In this document: piece by piece, positions 47,388 through 57,373 of the stretch
How the letters are laid out: each line of letters starts with the position of its first letter
Numbering within the stretch: position 1 is the first letter of the stretch
Origin: JADGRB01 sp963835825
GTDB lineage: Bacteria; Myxococcota_A; Polyangia; Fen-1088
DNA length: 64,000 nucleotides
Direction: 5' to 3'
Assembly: GCA_963835825.1 (NCBI GenBank)
Contig: CAWIGZ010000001.1
Span: forward strand, 1 to 64,000
Made by a program: the position numbers and the translations under genes
The notes under the pieces: model-generated
Seen by the model: only the letters and a program-made list of their open reading frames with translations
What the model was told of the DNA's origin: nothing
The model's database searches: none

Positions 47388-48628
47388 AGGGACGTCGGCC
47401 GCACGCGCCTTCTTATGAGGCGGGCCCGGCTCAAGCGGAAGAAGATCTTCGAGACGTCGAACGAGCCCATCCGCAGCTTGCGGACGATCTCGCGCACGCT
47501 CCGGCGGCTGTCGATCTCGTCGAGGACGCCGAGCTCCTCGCGCGTCAGCGTGCCGCGCGGCAGCTCGGCGATCTTGTTTTCGTTGCGGATGAAGATCTCG
47601 TCGAGGTCGGCGATCTCCCGCTCGATGACCCGCCACTCGTCGACCCGGCGGTACCCCTCCAGCAGCATGCGATCGACGTTGAGCTGAAGGCTGGCCTCGC
47701 GCGCCGCCGCCGGCGGCTCGCCGCCGCGCCGAAACTGAAAGAAGCCGGCCCGCCAGCGGAGCGTCTCGTAGGCGAGCTCGCTGGTCTGCCGGGAGATCGC
47801 CAGCGTCAGCGCCTCCTGCGACAGCAGGCCCCGGGCCACCAGATCGGCGCCGAACAGCGGCAGGGGACCCTTGGCCCGCGCGCGCTCCTCGAGCACGCTG
47901 GTGAGCGCCGCGGCCGTGACGTCGCCGGTCTCGACGGTGAACCGGCCGATGAGGAACTCCTCCGAGACGCCCACCGCCGCCGCGAAGTCGACCCGCCCCG
48001 ATTGAAAGTAGATCTCGATGCGCGCGCCCGCATCGCTGTTGAGGACGCGCAGCGTCCCCGTGTGTCGCTGATCGGCCAGAAGCTCGATGATCTGACTGAG
48101 GGAGATCGCCGCCAGATCGCCGGCCAGGAGCAGCCCCTCGGCGGCGAACGCGCGGGCCTGGCTGACGGTGCTGTCCGCGGGGGCGGCCGACAGCGTGAGC
48201 GCTTCGGCGACGGCCGCCGAGGTGACGGTCCGGCCGAGCGAGCCCGGCAGGCGAACCACCCGCGTGACGACCGCCTGCAACGCCTCCGGCGAGAACGGCT
48301 TGCCGATGGTGTCGACGACGTTCGACGCCCTGGCGAAGCGCTCTTCCAGATCGGCCGCCTGCCCGCGCGCGATCATCACCACCACCGGGACCCGGGCCAG
48401 CTTCGGCTGGTCGGTCAACTGGCGGCAGAAATCGGCGGCGTCGCGCCCGGGGATGAGGCCGTCGAGCAGGATCAGCTCGGGCACCGAGCCCGCCTCGCGG
48501 ATCAGGGTCAGCGCCGCTTCGCCGTCCGCCGCCCCGAGAACCCGGTATCCCGCCTCCGACAGCGCGCGTTCGATGACTTTTTGCACCGTCGGGCTGTCGT
48601 CGATGACCAGGAGATAGCGGCCGGGCAT
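47384..48628 (-). CDS. Response regulator with PATAN (DUF4388) output
   Basis: The 414-residue protein has an intact receiver (LVIDDSPTVQKVIERAL, Asp in LILLDGLIPG, Lys in IGKPFSPEA), then a helical PATAN/DUF4388 region (LLAGDLAAISLSQIIELLADQRHTGTLRVL and FQSGRVDFAAAVG), and a winged-helix-like C-terminus (EIVRKLRMGSFDVSKIFFRL). In myxobacteria such proteins serve social motility, polarity or signalling, but the partner is unknown. ATG 48628 gives the typical receiver start (PGRYLLVIDDS). Confidence 0.86.
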   Translation of the reverse strand: MPGRYLLVIDDSPTVQKVIERALSEAGYRVLGAADGEAALTLIREAGSVPELILLDGLIPGRDAADFCRQLTDQPKLARVPVVVMIARGQAADLEERFARASNVVDTIGKPFSPEALQAVVTRVVRLPGSLGRTVTSAAVAEALTLSAAPADSTVSQARAFAAEGLLLAGDLAAISLSQIIELLADQRHTGTLRVLNSDAGARIEIYFQSGRVDFAAAVGVSEEFLIGRFTVETGDVTAAALTSVLEERARAKGPLPLFGADLVARGLLSQEALTLAISRQTSELAYETLRWRAGFFQFRRGGEPPAAAREASLQLNVDRMLLEGYRRVDEWRVIEREIADLDEIFIRNENKIAELPRGTLTREELGVLDEIDSRRSVREIVRKLRMGSFDVSKIFFRLSRARLIRRRVRPTSL

Positions 48629-48636
48629 GGGTCTCG

Positions 48637-50243
48637 TCACGGGCAGCCGCGCACGGAGGCACCCGGCTGGCAGACCTGGCAGCTCACGGTGATCGACGAG
48701 CTCGGCGCCGCCGGGTCCTCCAGCAGCCTCACGGTCGTTCCGGCGCACGAGGCGACCCCTGTGTTCAACGTCCAGCAGGGGGCGGCGTTGCCGTTTGCGT
48801 CGCAGTTGGGGTAGGGCACGCTCTTGGTGCCGGTGGCGTTCGGCACCTGGGCGACGGCCGTGCAGTTCGGCTGTCCGGCGACGGTGCTCTGGATCGTGCC
48901 GGTGAGGCAGGTTCCCATGCTCGGGAGCTGGCCGATTTTCGTCGCGATCACCCGCGCGACCGAGGCGTAGCTCGCGTCGCAGATCGAGCCGAGCACGCTG
49001 TCCGCGAAGCCGTTCACGAACGCGGCCAGCCGCACGCCTGGTTCCGCGGCGCTGCCGTCGGTCGTGTTCAGGATCCCTTCCGGGTTGACGTCGTCGGCTC
49101 CCGCCGGGCCGCAGGACAGCTCGACCTGGGGCCAGAGCTCTCCCGGCTGGAGGTTTTGTCCGCCCCCTGCCGGGAACCAGACCACGGCGTACGGCGTGGG
49201 CGGCCCCGAGATCGAGCTGACGAGGATCTGATGGTCCGGATCCGGCTTGAGGGCCTTGATCTGCGAGACGAGCGTGCTGACCGGGATCAGCAGCCCGTCC
49301 CCTGGTCGTTGTCCTGGCAGTCGGTCAGATCGAGCGTGGGCCTGGAGGCCGTCCCCTGGGCGTCCGCCGGCGGCTCGAGCGGCGGCATGATCAGCGCCTG
49401 GGGGTTGCTCGAGGCCGGATCCTTGCAGAGGTGCCCGAACTGGTTGCAGCGGTAGGGCGCAATCGGCCCCAGCGGGTTGGCCAGGTTCTGCTCCCCGCCA
49501 TTGAGTGAGAAGAGCTCTGTGCCGGCGGGGACGGAGCAGTCGTCGCGGTCGACGAGGAAAATGAGGGCCAGATAGGCATCCGGTCGCAGGAACCCGGCGT
49601 TCGCCGCCGGAGGGGTCGGCACCCCGTTCACGACGTTGTCGGCGCCGAGAGCCCGCGCGGCGGCCGCCAGCGGTTGGGCGAATCCGGACCCGGAGTCGGG
49701 GACCATCGAGATGCACTGAAGAACCTTCGCCATCGGGTCGGTAAAGTTCGCCGTGCCGTTTCCGTCGTCGGCGAGGAACGTCGCGCCGTTCATGAGGGTG
49801 GTGTCGGTACAGGGCACCCGCGGCGCGCTCTGAAAGGCGCCGTTGTCCCCCTGCGCCGTGGTCATGAGCGAGGCCATGACGTCACTCGGCACGCCCATGT
49901 CGGTCGTGGTGACGGCGATGTGAAGATCCGGCGGCGTCGGCAAGGACTGCAGCACGTTCAGAAACAGCGGCATCTCGTCGTAGAGCTTCTGCTTGATCTC
50001 GGCGGTCGAAGACCCGTTGTCGAGCACGAACAGGATGTCGATCTTGGGATTGCCCCGCTGGTTGACGGTGACGGTCTCGGTGGCGGTGGGCGAGTTTCCA
50101 GAGCCGCCCTGGCCGCCTTTTCCACCCTGACCGCCCCCCGTGCCGCCGGTTCCGGCGACCTGATCTCCGCTCGAGCTGCAACCGAGCGCCAACGTTCCCA
50201 ACGCCAGCGCCCGCAGGACCGGGACCCATTGAGCCGTCGACAT
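48637..50243 (-). CDS. Lipoprotein with von Willebrand A-like domain (frameshift near 49300)
   Basis: The lipoprotein signal (ALALGTLALGCSSSG) precedes a Gly-rich linker and a domain starting KIDILFVLDNGSSTAEIKQKLYDEMP, a degenerate MIDAS (D-x-S-x-S) of a vWA-like fold, followed by HIAVTTTDMG. Cys pairs recur (QCISM, DDCSVPAG, YRCNQFGHLC). The frame shifts near 49300; the C-terminal part (STLVSQIKALKPDPDHQILVSSISGP, CDANGNAAPCW, CQVCQPGAS) then runs to 48637. Similar proteins are common in myxobacteria, and a role in surface adhesion is possible. Confidence 0.8.
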
Positions 50244-50519
50244 CGCGGCTATCTTCGCCTTTTTCACCGGAGCCTGCATCAGTTGAGGCCCTGGGTGCGG
50301 CATCTGACCACATGTGAAGGTTCGGTGCTTTAGAAGTATTGGTGTCTCGTCGATTACCAACAGGCACACCCGCGCAATTTTGCTGCCCGGGCCGCGCAGC
50401 GCGAAAGTCATCCCAGGAGCTTCGACCTGATAAGATCGCCCACCCAAGAAGACGCCCAACGGGCGGCGCCGCGCGGGGGTTCAGCTCCGCCGGCGCTTCC
50501 GGCGACGCGCGCTCGTGAA

Positions 50520-53472
50520 ATGAACGAATTCCCGCGCCGGTTCGGTCCGTACGTCCTGCTCAAGCCGCTGGCCCGGGGCGGGATGGGCGCGCTTTATCTG
50601 GCGCTGTCGGGACCCCAGGAGAGCTCCAAGCTCTGCGTCATCAAGACGGTGCTGCCGCACCTGGCGGACAAGGAATATCTGCAGCGATTTCGCGACGAGG
50701 CCAAGGTGGTCGTGCGCCTCTCGCACGGCAACCTGGTCCCGGTGTTCGACTCGGGACAGGCCGGCGGCGAGATTTACCTGGCGATGGACTACGTCGAGGG
50801 ACGCGATCTGCGCGCCACCTGGAACCGCTGCGCGAAGAAGGGGATCGCCTTTCCCGTCGACGTCGCCGCCCACCTGGCGCGGGAGATGGCGCGCGGGCTC
50901 TTCTACGCGCACACCTTCGGCGACATCAAGCTGGTGCACCGGGACGTCTCGCCGCCGAACGTGCTGCTCTCGTACAGCGGCGAGGTGCGGCTGACCGACT
51001 TCGGGCTGGCGTCGTCCACGCTGAAGATCGAGAAGACCGCGCCGGGGATCATCTACGGCAAGGTCAGCTACATGTCGCCCGAGCAGGCGCGCGGCGAGAA
51101 GATCGACGGCCGCACCGATCTCTACGCCACCGGCATCATTCTCTGGGAGCTGCTCACCGGGCGGCAGCTCTTCCCGTCGGGGCGCGCGCCGGGCGCGGCC
51201 AAGGATCAGCACACCTCCGAGGAGCTTCTGCGGCGCGTGCGGAACCCGGAGCTGGTCGCCCCCTCCAAGCGCGCGGGGCGCGTGCCGCCCGAGCTGGACC
51301 GGATCACGATGAAGGCGCTGGCGCCCGACCTCAAGGACCGCTACACGAACTGCGAGGAGCTGCGCCACGATCTGGCGAAGTTTCTGGCCCAGACCTCGCC
51401 CGGGACCGACGCCACCCGGGTGGCGAAGTTTCTCTCCGAGCTCTACGAGGAAGACATCGCCGCCGAGCGGGCGGAGCGCGAGCAGCTGATCGTCAAGGCC
51501 GCGCGCCTGGTACACCGCCAAGCAGGCGCGTCCCGCCGCCGCTGCCCACGACCGGGAAGACCAAGGCCATCACCAACGATGAGCGGTCCAACGACAGCTC
51601 CGACGACCCGTCGGAGCGACCACAGCGCGAGACGGTGCTCTCGATTCCCATCCAGGCCGGGCGGGCGCGCGACAAGCGGCTGACCATCCCGGATGACGAG
51701 GCTCGCGGCTGGAATCCTTCCGACTCGCATTCCGCCGGATCGAGCTCCGCCGATTCCAACTCTGCTTCGGACGGCTCGGCGACGGTGGTGGGGAGCGTGA
51801 TCGGCGGCCGCTATTACGTGCGGCGCCTCATCGGCGAGGGGGGGATGGGCCGGGTGTTCGAGGCCGAGCACATCGACATCGGCCGGCGGGTGGCGCTCAA
51901 GATCTTGCACCCGGCCTACAGCCAGACGCCGGACCTGGTCGAGCGGCTGCGGCGCGAGGCGCGCGCGGCCTCGAAGATCTCGCACCCCAACGTCGTCGAC
52001 GTCACCGATTCGGGGACCACCCCCGACGGGGCGTTCTTCTTCGTGATGGAGTACCTGGAGGGGATCGAGCTCGGCGAGCTCATCTACCGGGAGGGGAGGC
52101 TGGACGTGGCGCGCGCCCTGCACATCGGCGCGCAGATCTCCGCGCGCCATCCAGGCGGCGCACGAGGTCAACGTCATCCACCGGGACATCAAGCCGGAGA
52201 ACGTCCTCATCCTGACCCGCGACGGGCAGAAGGACTTCGTCAAGGTGCTCGACTTCGGGATCGCCAAGAGCGGCAAGGACACCGACATCGAGAACGAGAA
52301 GGACACCAACGGCGATCTGCGGCGGCGGCTCACCCACCCGGGGATGACCATGGGGACGCCGGAGTACATGGCCCCCGAGCAGGCGGCGGGGCGCCCGGCC
52401 GATCCCCGCTCCGACGTCTACGCCGTCGGCGGCCTGGTCTACGAGATGCTCTCCGGCAAGGCGCCCTACGAAGGGCAGAACTTCATGGAGATTCTCCACA
52501 AGAAGGCGACCACCATGCCGGCGCCGCTGCTCGGGCTTCGCGATGACATCCCGCCCGAGCTGGACGCCATCGTGATGCGCTCGATGGCCCGGGAGCCCGA
52601 CGACCGGCAACGGTCGATGGACGAATTCGGACGCGAGCTGACCAACCTGGCGACGACGCTGTTCCCCGGCTTCGGCTACGTCCCGCCGGTCGAATCGGAC
52701 AAGGTCCCGCAGATCGGCGTGCTGGCCGCGCTGCGCGGGGGGGCGGCGCAGGCGAGCGGTCTTTTCCAGCGGATGACCGTTCACAAGCCGAAGTCCGGTC
52801 CTGTTCGGCGCCGGAGCGCTGCTGGTCGCATTCGTGATCTACCTGGTCGCCAGCTCGACGATCCACGCGCGCCACGCCCGCGAGGCGGCGGCCGCCGCTG
52901 CCATCGCCCAGAAGGTGGCCCGGGCGGACGCGGCGGCGAAGGCCGACGCTGCGGCGAAGGCGCGAGCGGCCGCGCTGGCCCGGGCGGTGGCTCAAAAGGC
53001 CGAGGCGGCGGCCCAGAATGAGGCAGAGAACGCCGCCGCGGCGGAGGCGGACGACGCCGCGACCGCCGACGAGGGTGAGGCCGCCGTCAAGGCCAAGGCC
53101 TCGCCCCACGCTGCCACGGCCGACAACAAGCACCTGCTCGACGAGGCGCAGCGGCTGTTCCGGGCCCAGCGGTTCACCGAGGCGCGCACCCTCTTCGAGA
53201 AGGTGACCAAGTCCAGGCGCGACCGGGGTCAGGCGCTGGTCGGCCTGGCGGAGATCTCCTTCCAGGAGAAGAACTACAACGACGTCGTCCACGCGGCCTC
53301 GCAGGCGGTCGACCGGGGTGGCGGCGTCCCCGCGCGGGTCTTGCTCGGCGACGCCTACTTCCGGTTGAACCAGTACAAGGACGCGGCCAAGGCCTATGGC
53401 GAAGCGCTGAAGCTCGATCCGAAGAACGTGAGCGCCAAGGCCGGCCTCGCCGCCGCCTCCCGGCGGATGTAG
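50520..53472 (+). CDS. Double Ser/Thr kinase with membrane helix and TPR tail (frameshifts near 51515, 52145, 52800)
   Basis: Kinase domain 1 (from MNEFPRRFGPYVLL) has LARGGMGALYLA, Lys in CVIKTV, HRDVSPPN and DFGLAS. Kinase domain 2 has GEGGMGRVFEA, Lys in VALKILHP, HRDIKPEN and DFGIAKS. A membrane helix (ALLVAFVIYLVASS), an Ala/Lys-rich coiled region and a TPR-like C-terminus (AQRLFRAQRFTEARTLFEK, LNQYKDAAKAYGEALKLDPKN) follow. Three single-base frame changes, near 51515, 52145 and 52800, break an otherwise continuous protein. Its closest relative in the window is the next gene, which has the same order. Confidence 0.85.
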
Positions 53473-53621
53473 AGCCCGCCGGGCGCGATGGCGCCGCTTC
53501 GCTCACCGTCGGCTTTTCGGCGACGCCCCTAGCTCATCCAGGTGACTTTGTCGAGTCGCTGATCGGTGGCCGCTCGCGTCCAGGCCGCGAATGTCCTACG
53601 ATCGCGAGCCTCAAGCGGACA

Positions 53622-56600
53622 ATGGCGGAAACTTACCCGCTCAAATTCGGAAAGTACGTGCTGCTCAAGCCGATGGCGCGCGGCGGGATGGGTGCGATCT
53701 TTCTGGCGGCGGCCGGCGAACCCGGCTTTCAGAAGTTCTGCGTCGTCAAGAAGGTGATCGCCGAGAAGAGCGATCGGGCCAAGGCCAATCGCTTCCTGGA
53801 CGAGGCCAAGGTGGTGCTGCGCCTCTCGCACGCCAACCTGGTCCCCACCTTCGACGCCGGCGAGGTCGGCGGCGAGTTCTACATCGCGATGGAGCTGGTC
53901 GAGGGGAAGGACCTGCGCGAGATCTGGAACCGCTGCGTCCGCACCCGCACGCGCATCCCGCTCGACGTCGCGCTGCACGTGGCGCGCGAGATCGCCCGCG
54001 CCCTGGCCTACGTCCATTCGCACGCCGATCTGCGCCTGGTTCACCGCGACGTCGCGCCCCCCAACATCCTCATCAGCTACTTCGGCGAGGTGAAGCTGAC
54101 CGACTTCGGCCTGGCGCGCAGCGTGCTGAAGCAGGAGAACACCGCCCCCGGCGTGGTGTTCGGCCGGGCGTCGTACCTGTCGCCCGAGCAGGCGCGCGGC
54201 GAGATCGCCGACGCCCGCACCGACATCTACAGCCTGGGCATCGTGCTGTGGGAGCTGGTGACCGGGAACCAGTACCTGCAGCTGGCCAACCTCGATCCGG
54301 CGACGGCGATGTCGCTGGTGCGCCACCCCCGCGCCCAGCCGGCGTCGTCGAAGGCCCCCTGGATCACGCCGAACCTGGACGCGCTCCTGATGCGGGCGCT
54401 GGCCCCCGATCGCGAGCACCGGTTTCAATCCGCCGAGGAGATGCGCAAGGCGCTCTCCGACATCATCACGCAGATCTCGCCGCGCGCGGACGCCGAGCGG
54501 ACCGCCGACTTCCTGCGGGGGCTCTACGACGACGGTGGCGAAAGAGGAGCGGGCCGAGCGCGACAAGCTGCTGGCCGACAGCGCGGCGCTGCTCCCGGCC
54601 CCCGACGCCCCGACGTCGGCGCCGCATGCCGGTGCCGCTGTCGCTGCTGGAATCGGGCAGCACCAAGCTGGCAGTTTCCCAAGGACGAGGATTCGTCGGG
54701 GGTCGACTTCACCGGGCGGGTGATCGACAGCCGCTACCGGGTGATCCGCAAGATCGGCGAAGGGGGGATGGGGACCGTCTACGCCGGCGAGCACGTCGAG
54801 ATCGGCAAGGACGTGGCGATCAAGATCCTGCACCCCGCCTACTCGACGCAGCAGGATCTCGTCGAGAGGTTCCGGCGCGAGGCGCGGGCCGCCTCCCGCA
54901 TCGGGCACCCGCACATCATCGACGTGACCGACTTCGGCGAGACCGAGGACGGCTGCGCCTACTTCGTGATGGAGCACCTCGACGGGATCGACCTGGCCGA
55001 CGTGCTGTCGCACGAGCGGCGGCTGGCCCCCGAGCGCGCGTGCAAGATCGCCACCCAGATCTGCCGGGCGCTGGCCGCCGCCCACGCCGCCGGCGTCATC
55101 CACCGCGATCTCAAGCCGGAGAACATCTTCCTGGTCGCCCGCGACGGGCAGGCCGACTTCGTCAAGGTGCTCGACTTCGGCATCGCCCGCAGCATGGGGC
55201 GCGCGCGGCGTCTCACCAATCCGGGCGTGGCCATGGGGACGCCGGAGTACATGGCGCCCGAGCAGGCCGAGGGGGGCGCCGTCGATCAGCGCAGCGACAT
55301 CTACTCGGTGGGCGCGCTCATCTACGAGATGACCTCCGGCTCGCCGCCGCAGATGTCCCGCGACAAGGAGCTCATCCCCCCGCGGGGGATCAAGGCCGAC
55401 GTCCCCGAGGAGCTGGACCGGATCGTGGTCCGCGCGCTCGACCCGGATCCGGCGCTCCGTTACCAGAGCATGGCGCAGTTCGAATACGACCTGGTGAAGT
55501 CGCTGTTCGGGCGCTCGCGCGCCGTCTCCGAGATGCTGGGCCTGCACGATCAGGAGCGCGGCGTCGTGCCGGAGGTCTCGTACTCGGACGAGGCTCCGGG
55601 GGGGGCGCATCCGCGGGCCGACGGTCCGCCGGCCATGCCGCGCCGGGCGCCTTCGCCGGTGCCGCCGCCCGCCCGAGAAGAAGAGCGGGGGCGAGAGGCA
55701 GCGGTGTCGGCCCGGGCGGTCACCGGCGCCACCCGCGATCCGGGCGGCGGATGGCGGTACGCAGGGACGTTCGCGGCGCTGGTGCTGGTCGGCGTCACGG
55801 CGGTGACGATCTACCGGCGGCTTCCCTGGAACGTGCACGGGGAGGCGGCCGCCACGCCGGCGGCCTCCACCGCGCCGGCCCCGCCGAGCGACGCCGATCG
55901 CCGGGCCCAGCGCCTGCGCGCCGGGGTGGCCGACGTCGAGCGGATGATGGCCGGCGGGTTCGGGTTCGCGCAGCTCCCGGCGCTGCAGGCGCAGCTGGCG
56001 CGGCTGCGCTCCGACGGGGGCACGGGGATCGCCGACACGCTGGCGACGCGCGCCAAGGGGCTCCTGGTCAAGGCGGCCGAGGAGGAGCTCGATCGCGGCG
56101 AGATCGAGGCCGGCGTCGCCCATTACCGGATCGCGCTGGCGCTCGACGCCCACGGCGGCGGTGACGCCGAGCTGGCGGCCGCCCTGCGGACGCGCGCGCA
56201 GTCGGCGCTGTCGGCCAACAAGGACACCGAGGCGCTCCGCTGGGCGCGAGAGGTGGTCGCGTTTTCGGGCGGCGACGCCGAAGCGCACGCGCTCCTGGCC
56301 GAGTGTCTGCACGCCCTGCGCCAGGACGGCGAGGCGGTCACCGAGTACGAAAAGGCGCTGGCGATGCGCCCCGATGATCCGACGCTGAACCACGGCCTGA
56401 GCGCCGCGCGGCACGCGCTGGCCACCGAAAACATGCGAGAGCACAGCTCGCACGCGCATCGCCCGGCGAGCTCGCCGACCGCCTCCGCCCCGGCCCCGGC
56501 CGAGGCGCCGCCGCCCGCGCCGCCAGAAGCCCCGCCCCCACCGGCGGAGGAGCCACCCGCCGAGGCGCCCGAGCACGAGCGCCCGGCCGCCAAGCCGGAA

Positions 56601-56714
56601 CAGCGAGACGACAAGCCCAGGGACGAGCCAGACGAAAAGGCCGACGACCGGGGCGCTTCCGAGAAGGCGGCGCCGTCAGCGCCGGCCGAGCCGGCTCCCG
56701 ACGAGCAGCATTAG
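53622..56714 (+). CDS. Double Ser/Thr kinase receptor with membrane helix and TPR tail
   Basis: The 1030-residue open frame has kinase 1 (MARGGMGAIFLA, CVVKKVI, HRDVAPPN, DFGLAR, SPEQARG), a linker, kinase 2 (GEGGMGTVYAGE, VAIKILHP, HRDLKPEN, DFGIAR, APEQAEG), membrane helix YAGTFAALVLVGVTAVTIYR, TPR-like repeats and a Pro/Glu-rich end. In kinase 1 the usual Lys after HRD is Ala. The linker at 54535-54690 is read out of frame: in other frames it gives AKEERAERDKLLADSAALL and PLSLLESGSTKLAVS, so three compensating indels are hidden in an apparently clean gene. Confidence 0.9.
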   Translation: MAETYPLKFGKYVLLKPMARGGMGAIFLAAAGEPGFQKFCVVKKVIAEKSDRAKANRFLDEAKVVLRLSHANLVPTFDAGEVGGEFYIAMELVEGKDLREIWNRCVRTRTRIPLDVALHVAREIARALAYVHSHADLRLVHRDVAPPNILISYFGEVKLTDFGLARSVLKQENTAPGVVFGRASYLSPEQARGEIADARTDIYSLGIVLWELVTGNQYLQLANLDPATAMSLVRHPRAQPASSKAPWITPNLDALLMRALAPDREHRFQSAEEMRKALSDIITQISPRADAERTADFLRGLYDDGGERGAGRARQAAGRQRGAAPGPRRPDVGAACRCRCRCWNRAAPSWQFPKDEDSSGVDFTGRVIDSRYRVIRKIGEGGMGTVYAGEHVEIGKDVAIKILHPAYSTQQDLVERFRREARAASRIGHPHIIDVTDFGETEDGCAYFVMEHLDGIDLADVLSHERRLAPERACKIATQICRALAAAHAAGVIHRDLKPENIFLVARDGQADFVKVLDFGIARSMGRARRLTNPGVAMGTPEYMAPEQAEGGAVDQRSDIYSVGALIYEMTSGSPPQMSRDKELIPPRGIKADVPEELDRIVVRALDPDPALRYQSMAQFEYDLVKSLFGRSRAVSEMLGLHDQERGVVPEVSYSDEAPGGAHPRADGPPAMPRRAPSPVPPPAREEERGREAAVSARAVTGATRDPGGGWRYAGTFAALVLVGVTAVTIYRRLPWNVHGEAAATPAASTAPAPPSDADRRAQRLRAGVADVERMMAGGFGFAQLPALQAQLARLRSDGGTGIADTLATRAKGLLVKAAEEELDRGEIEAGVAHYRIALALDAHGGGDAELAAALRTRAQSALSANKDTEALRWAREVVAFSGGDAEAHALLAECLHALRQDGEAVTEYEKALAMRPDDPTLNHGLSAARHALATENMREHSSHAHRPASSPTASAPAPAEAPPPAPPEAPPPPAEEPPAEAPEHERPAAKPEQRDDKPRDEPDEKADDRGASEKAAPSAPAEPAPDEQH

Positions 56715-57305
56715 CTGCATCGCCAGCGCGCGATCGCCTTCGAGCTTGATCCGGCCGTCGAGGAGCGGCTGCATCGGCGGGAGCGCGCCGCTGCGCAGCC
56801 CCTCGAACGTCGGGGCGTCGAGCCGCACTGTCGTGCGCGGCCGGCCGGCGCTGACGCCGGTCTTGCCGAACCCGACGTCGAGCGCGAACCGCCGCCGCCG
56901 CCGACCCTCGATCTCCAGCAACAGGCGCCCGGAGATCTGTCGCACCAGATCGACGTCGTTCGGATTGACGAGAAGGAGGTGGCGCGCCGACCAGTCGTCG
57001 GAGACGATCGGCGGCAGGTCGGGATCGGCGGCGCCCAGCGCCACGCGCAGGTCGGCGACCGAGAGCCGGATCCAGACGTCGGGCGGCTGGCGCCCGGGGG
57101 GCTCGACGCGCATCTGATTGCCGTCGAGCGCCAGCTCCCAGGCGCCGCCCCCCGTGCCCGAGACGCTGACCCGCAGCACGGGCGTCCCCGCCGGCGCCCG
57201 CTGGCCGGTCGCCGTGAACGCCGCCGGCAGCCATCGCTCGAACAGCTCCGGCAGCGCGATGTCGGAGGGGGGGCGATCCGAGCCGTGGGTTGCGTCTGCG
57301 TCCAT
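56676..57305 (-). CDS. SCP2 sterol-transfer-like protein
   Basis: The 209-residue protein has an N-terminal half with ALPELFERWLPAAFTA and a beta-rich core (AWELALDGNQMRV). The C-terminal end PLLDGRIKLEGDRALAMQLMLLVG is the usual SCP2 signature, a lipid-binding pocket. Start ATG 57305 is preferred over longer upstream frames. The 3' end overlaps the kinase gene end by 39 bases. The ligand is unknown. Confidence 0.75.
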   Translation of the reverse strand: MDADATHGSDRPPSDIALPELFERWLPAAFTATGQRAPAGTPVLRVSVSGTGGGAWELALDGNQMRVEPPGRQPPDVWIRLSVADLRVALGAADPDLPPIVSDDWSARHLLLVNPNDVDLVRQISGRLLLEIEGRRRRRFALDVGFGKTGVSAGRPRTTVRLDAPTFEGLRSGALPPMQPLLDGRIKLEGDRALAMQLMLLVGSRLGRR

Positions 57306-57355
57306 CTGCGAGGTGGTCCTGGTTGCTTGCCCGTTCTCGTTCGCTGTTTGGGCAC

Positions 57356-57361
57356 TATACT
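57356..57361 (+). promoter_or_regulatory. Possible -10 box (TATACT) before the sppA-like gene
   Basis: TATACT lies 12 bases before ATG 57374 in the 68-bp space between divergent genes. No good -35 box at 16-18 bp was found. If used, the mRNA leader would be only a few bases. Confidence 0.3.
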
Positions 57362-57373
57362 CCGCGGGCGGCG

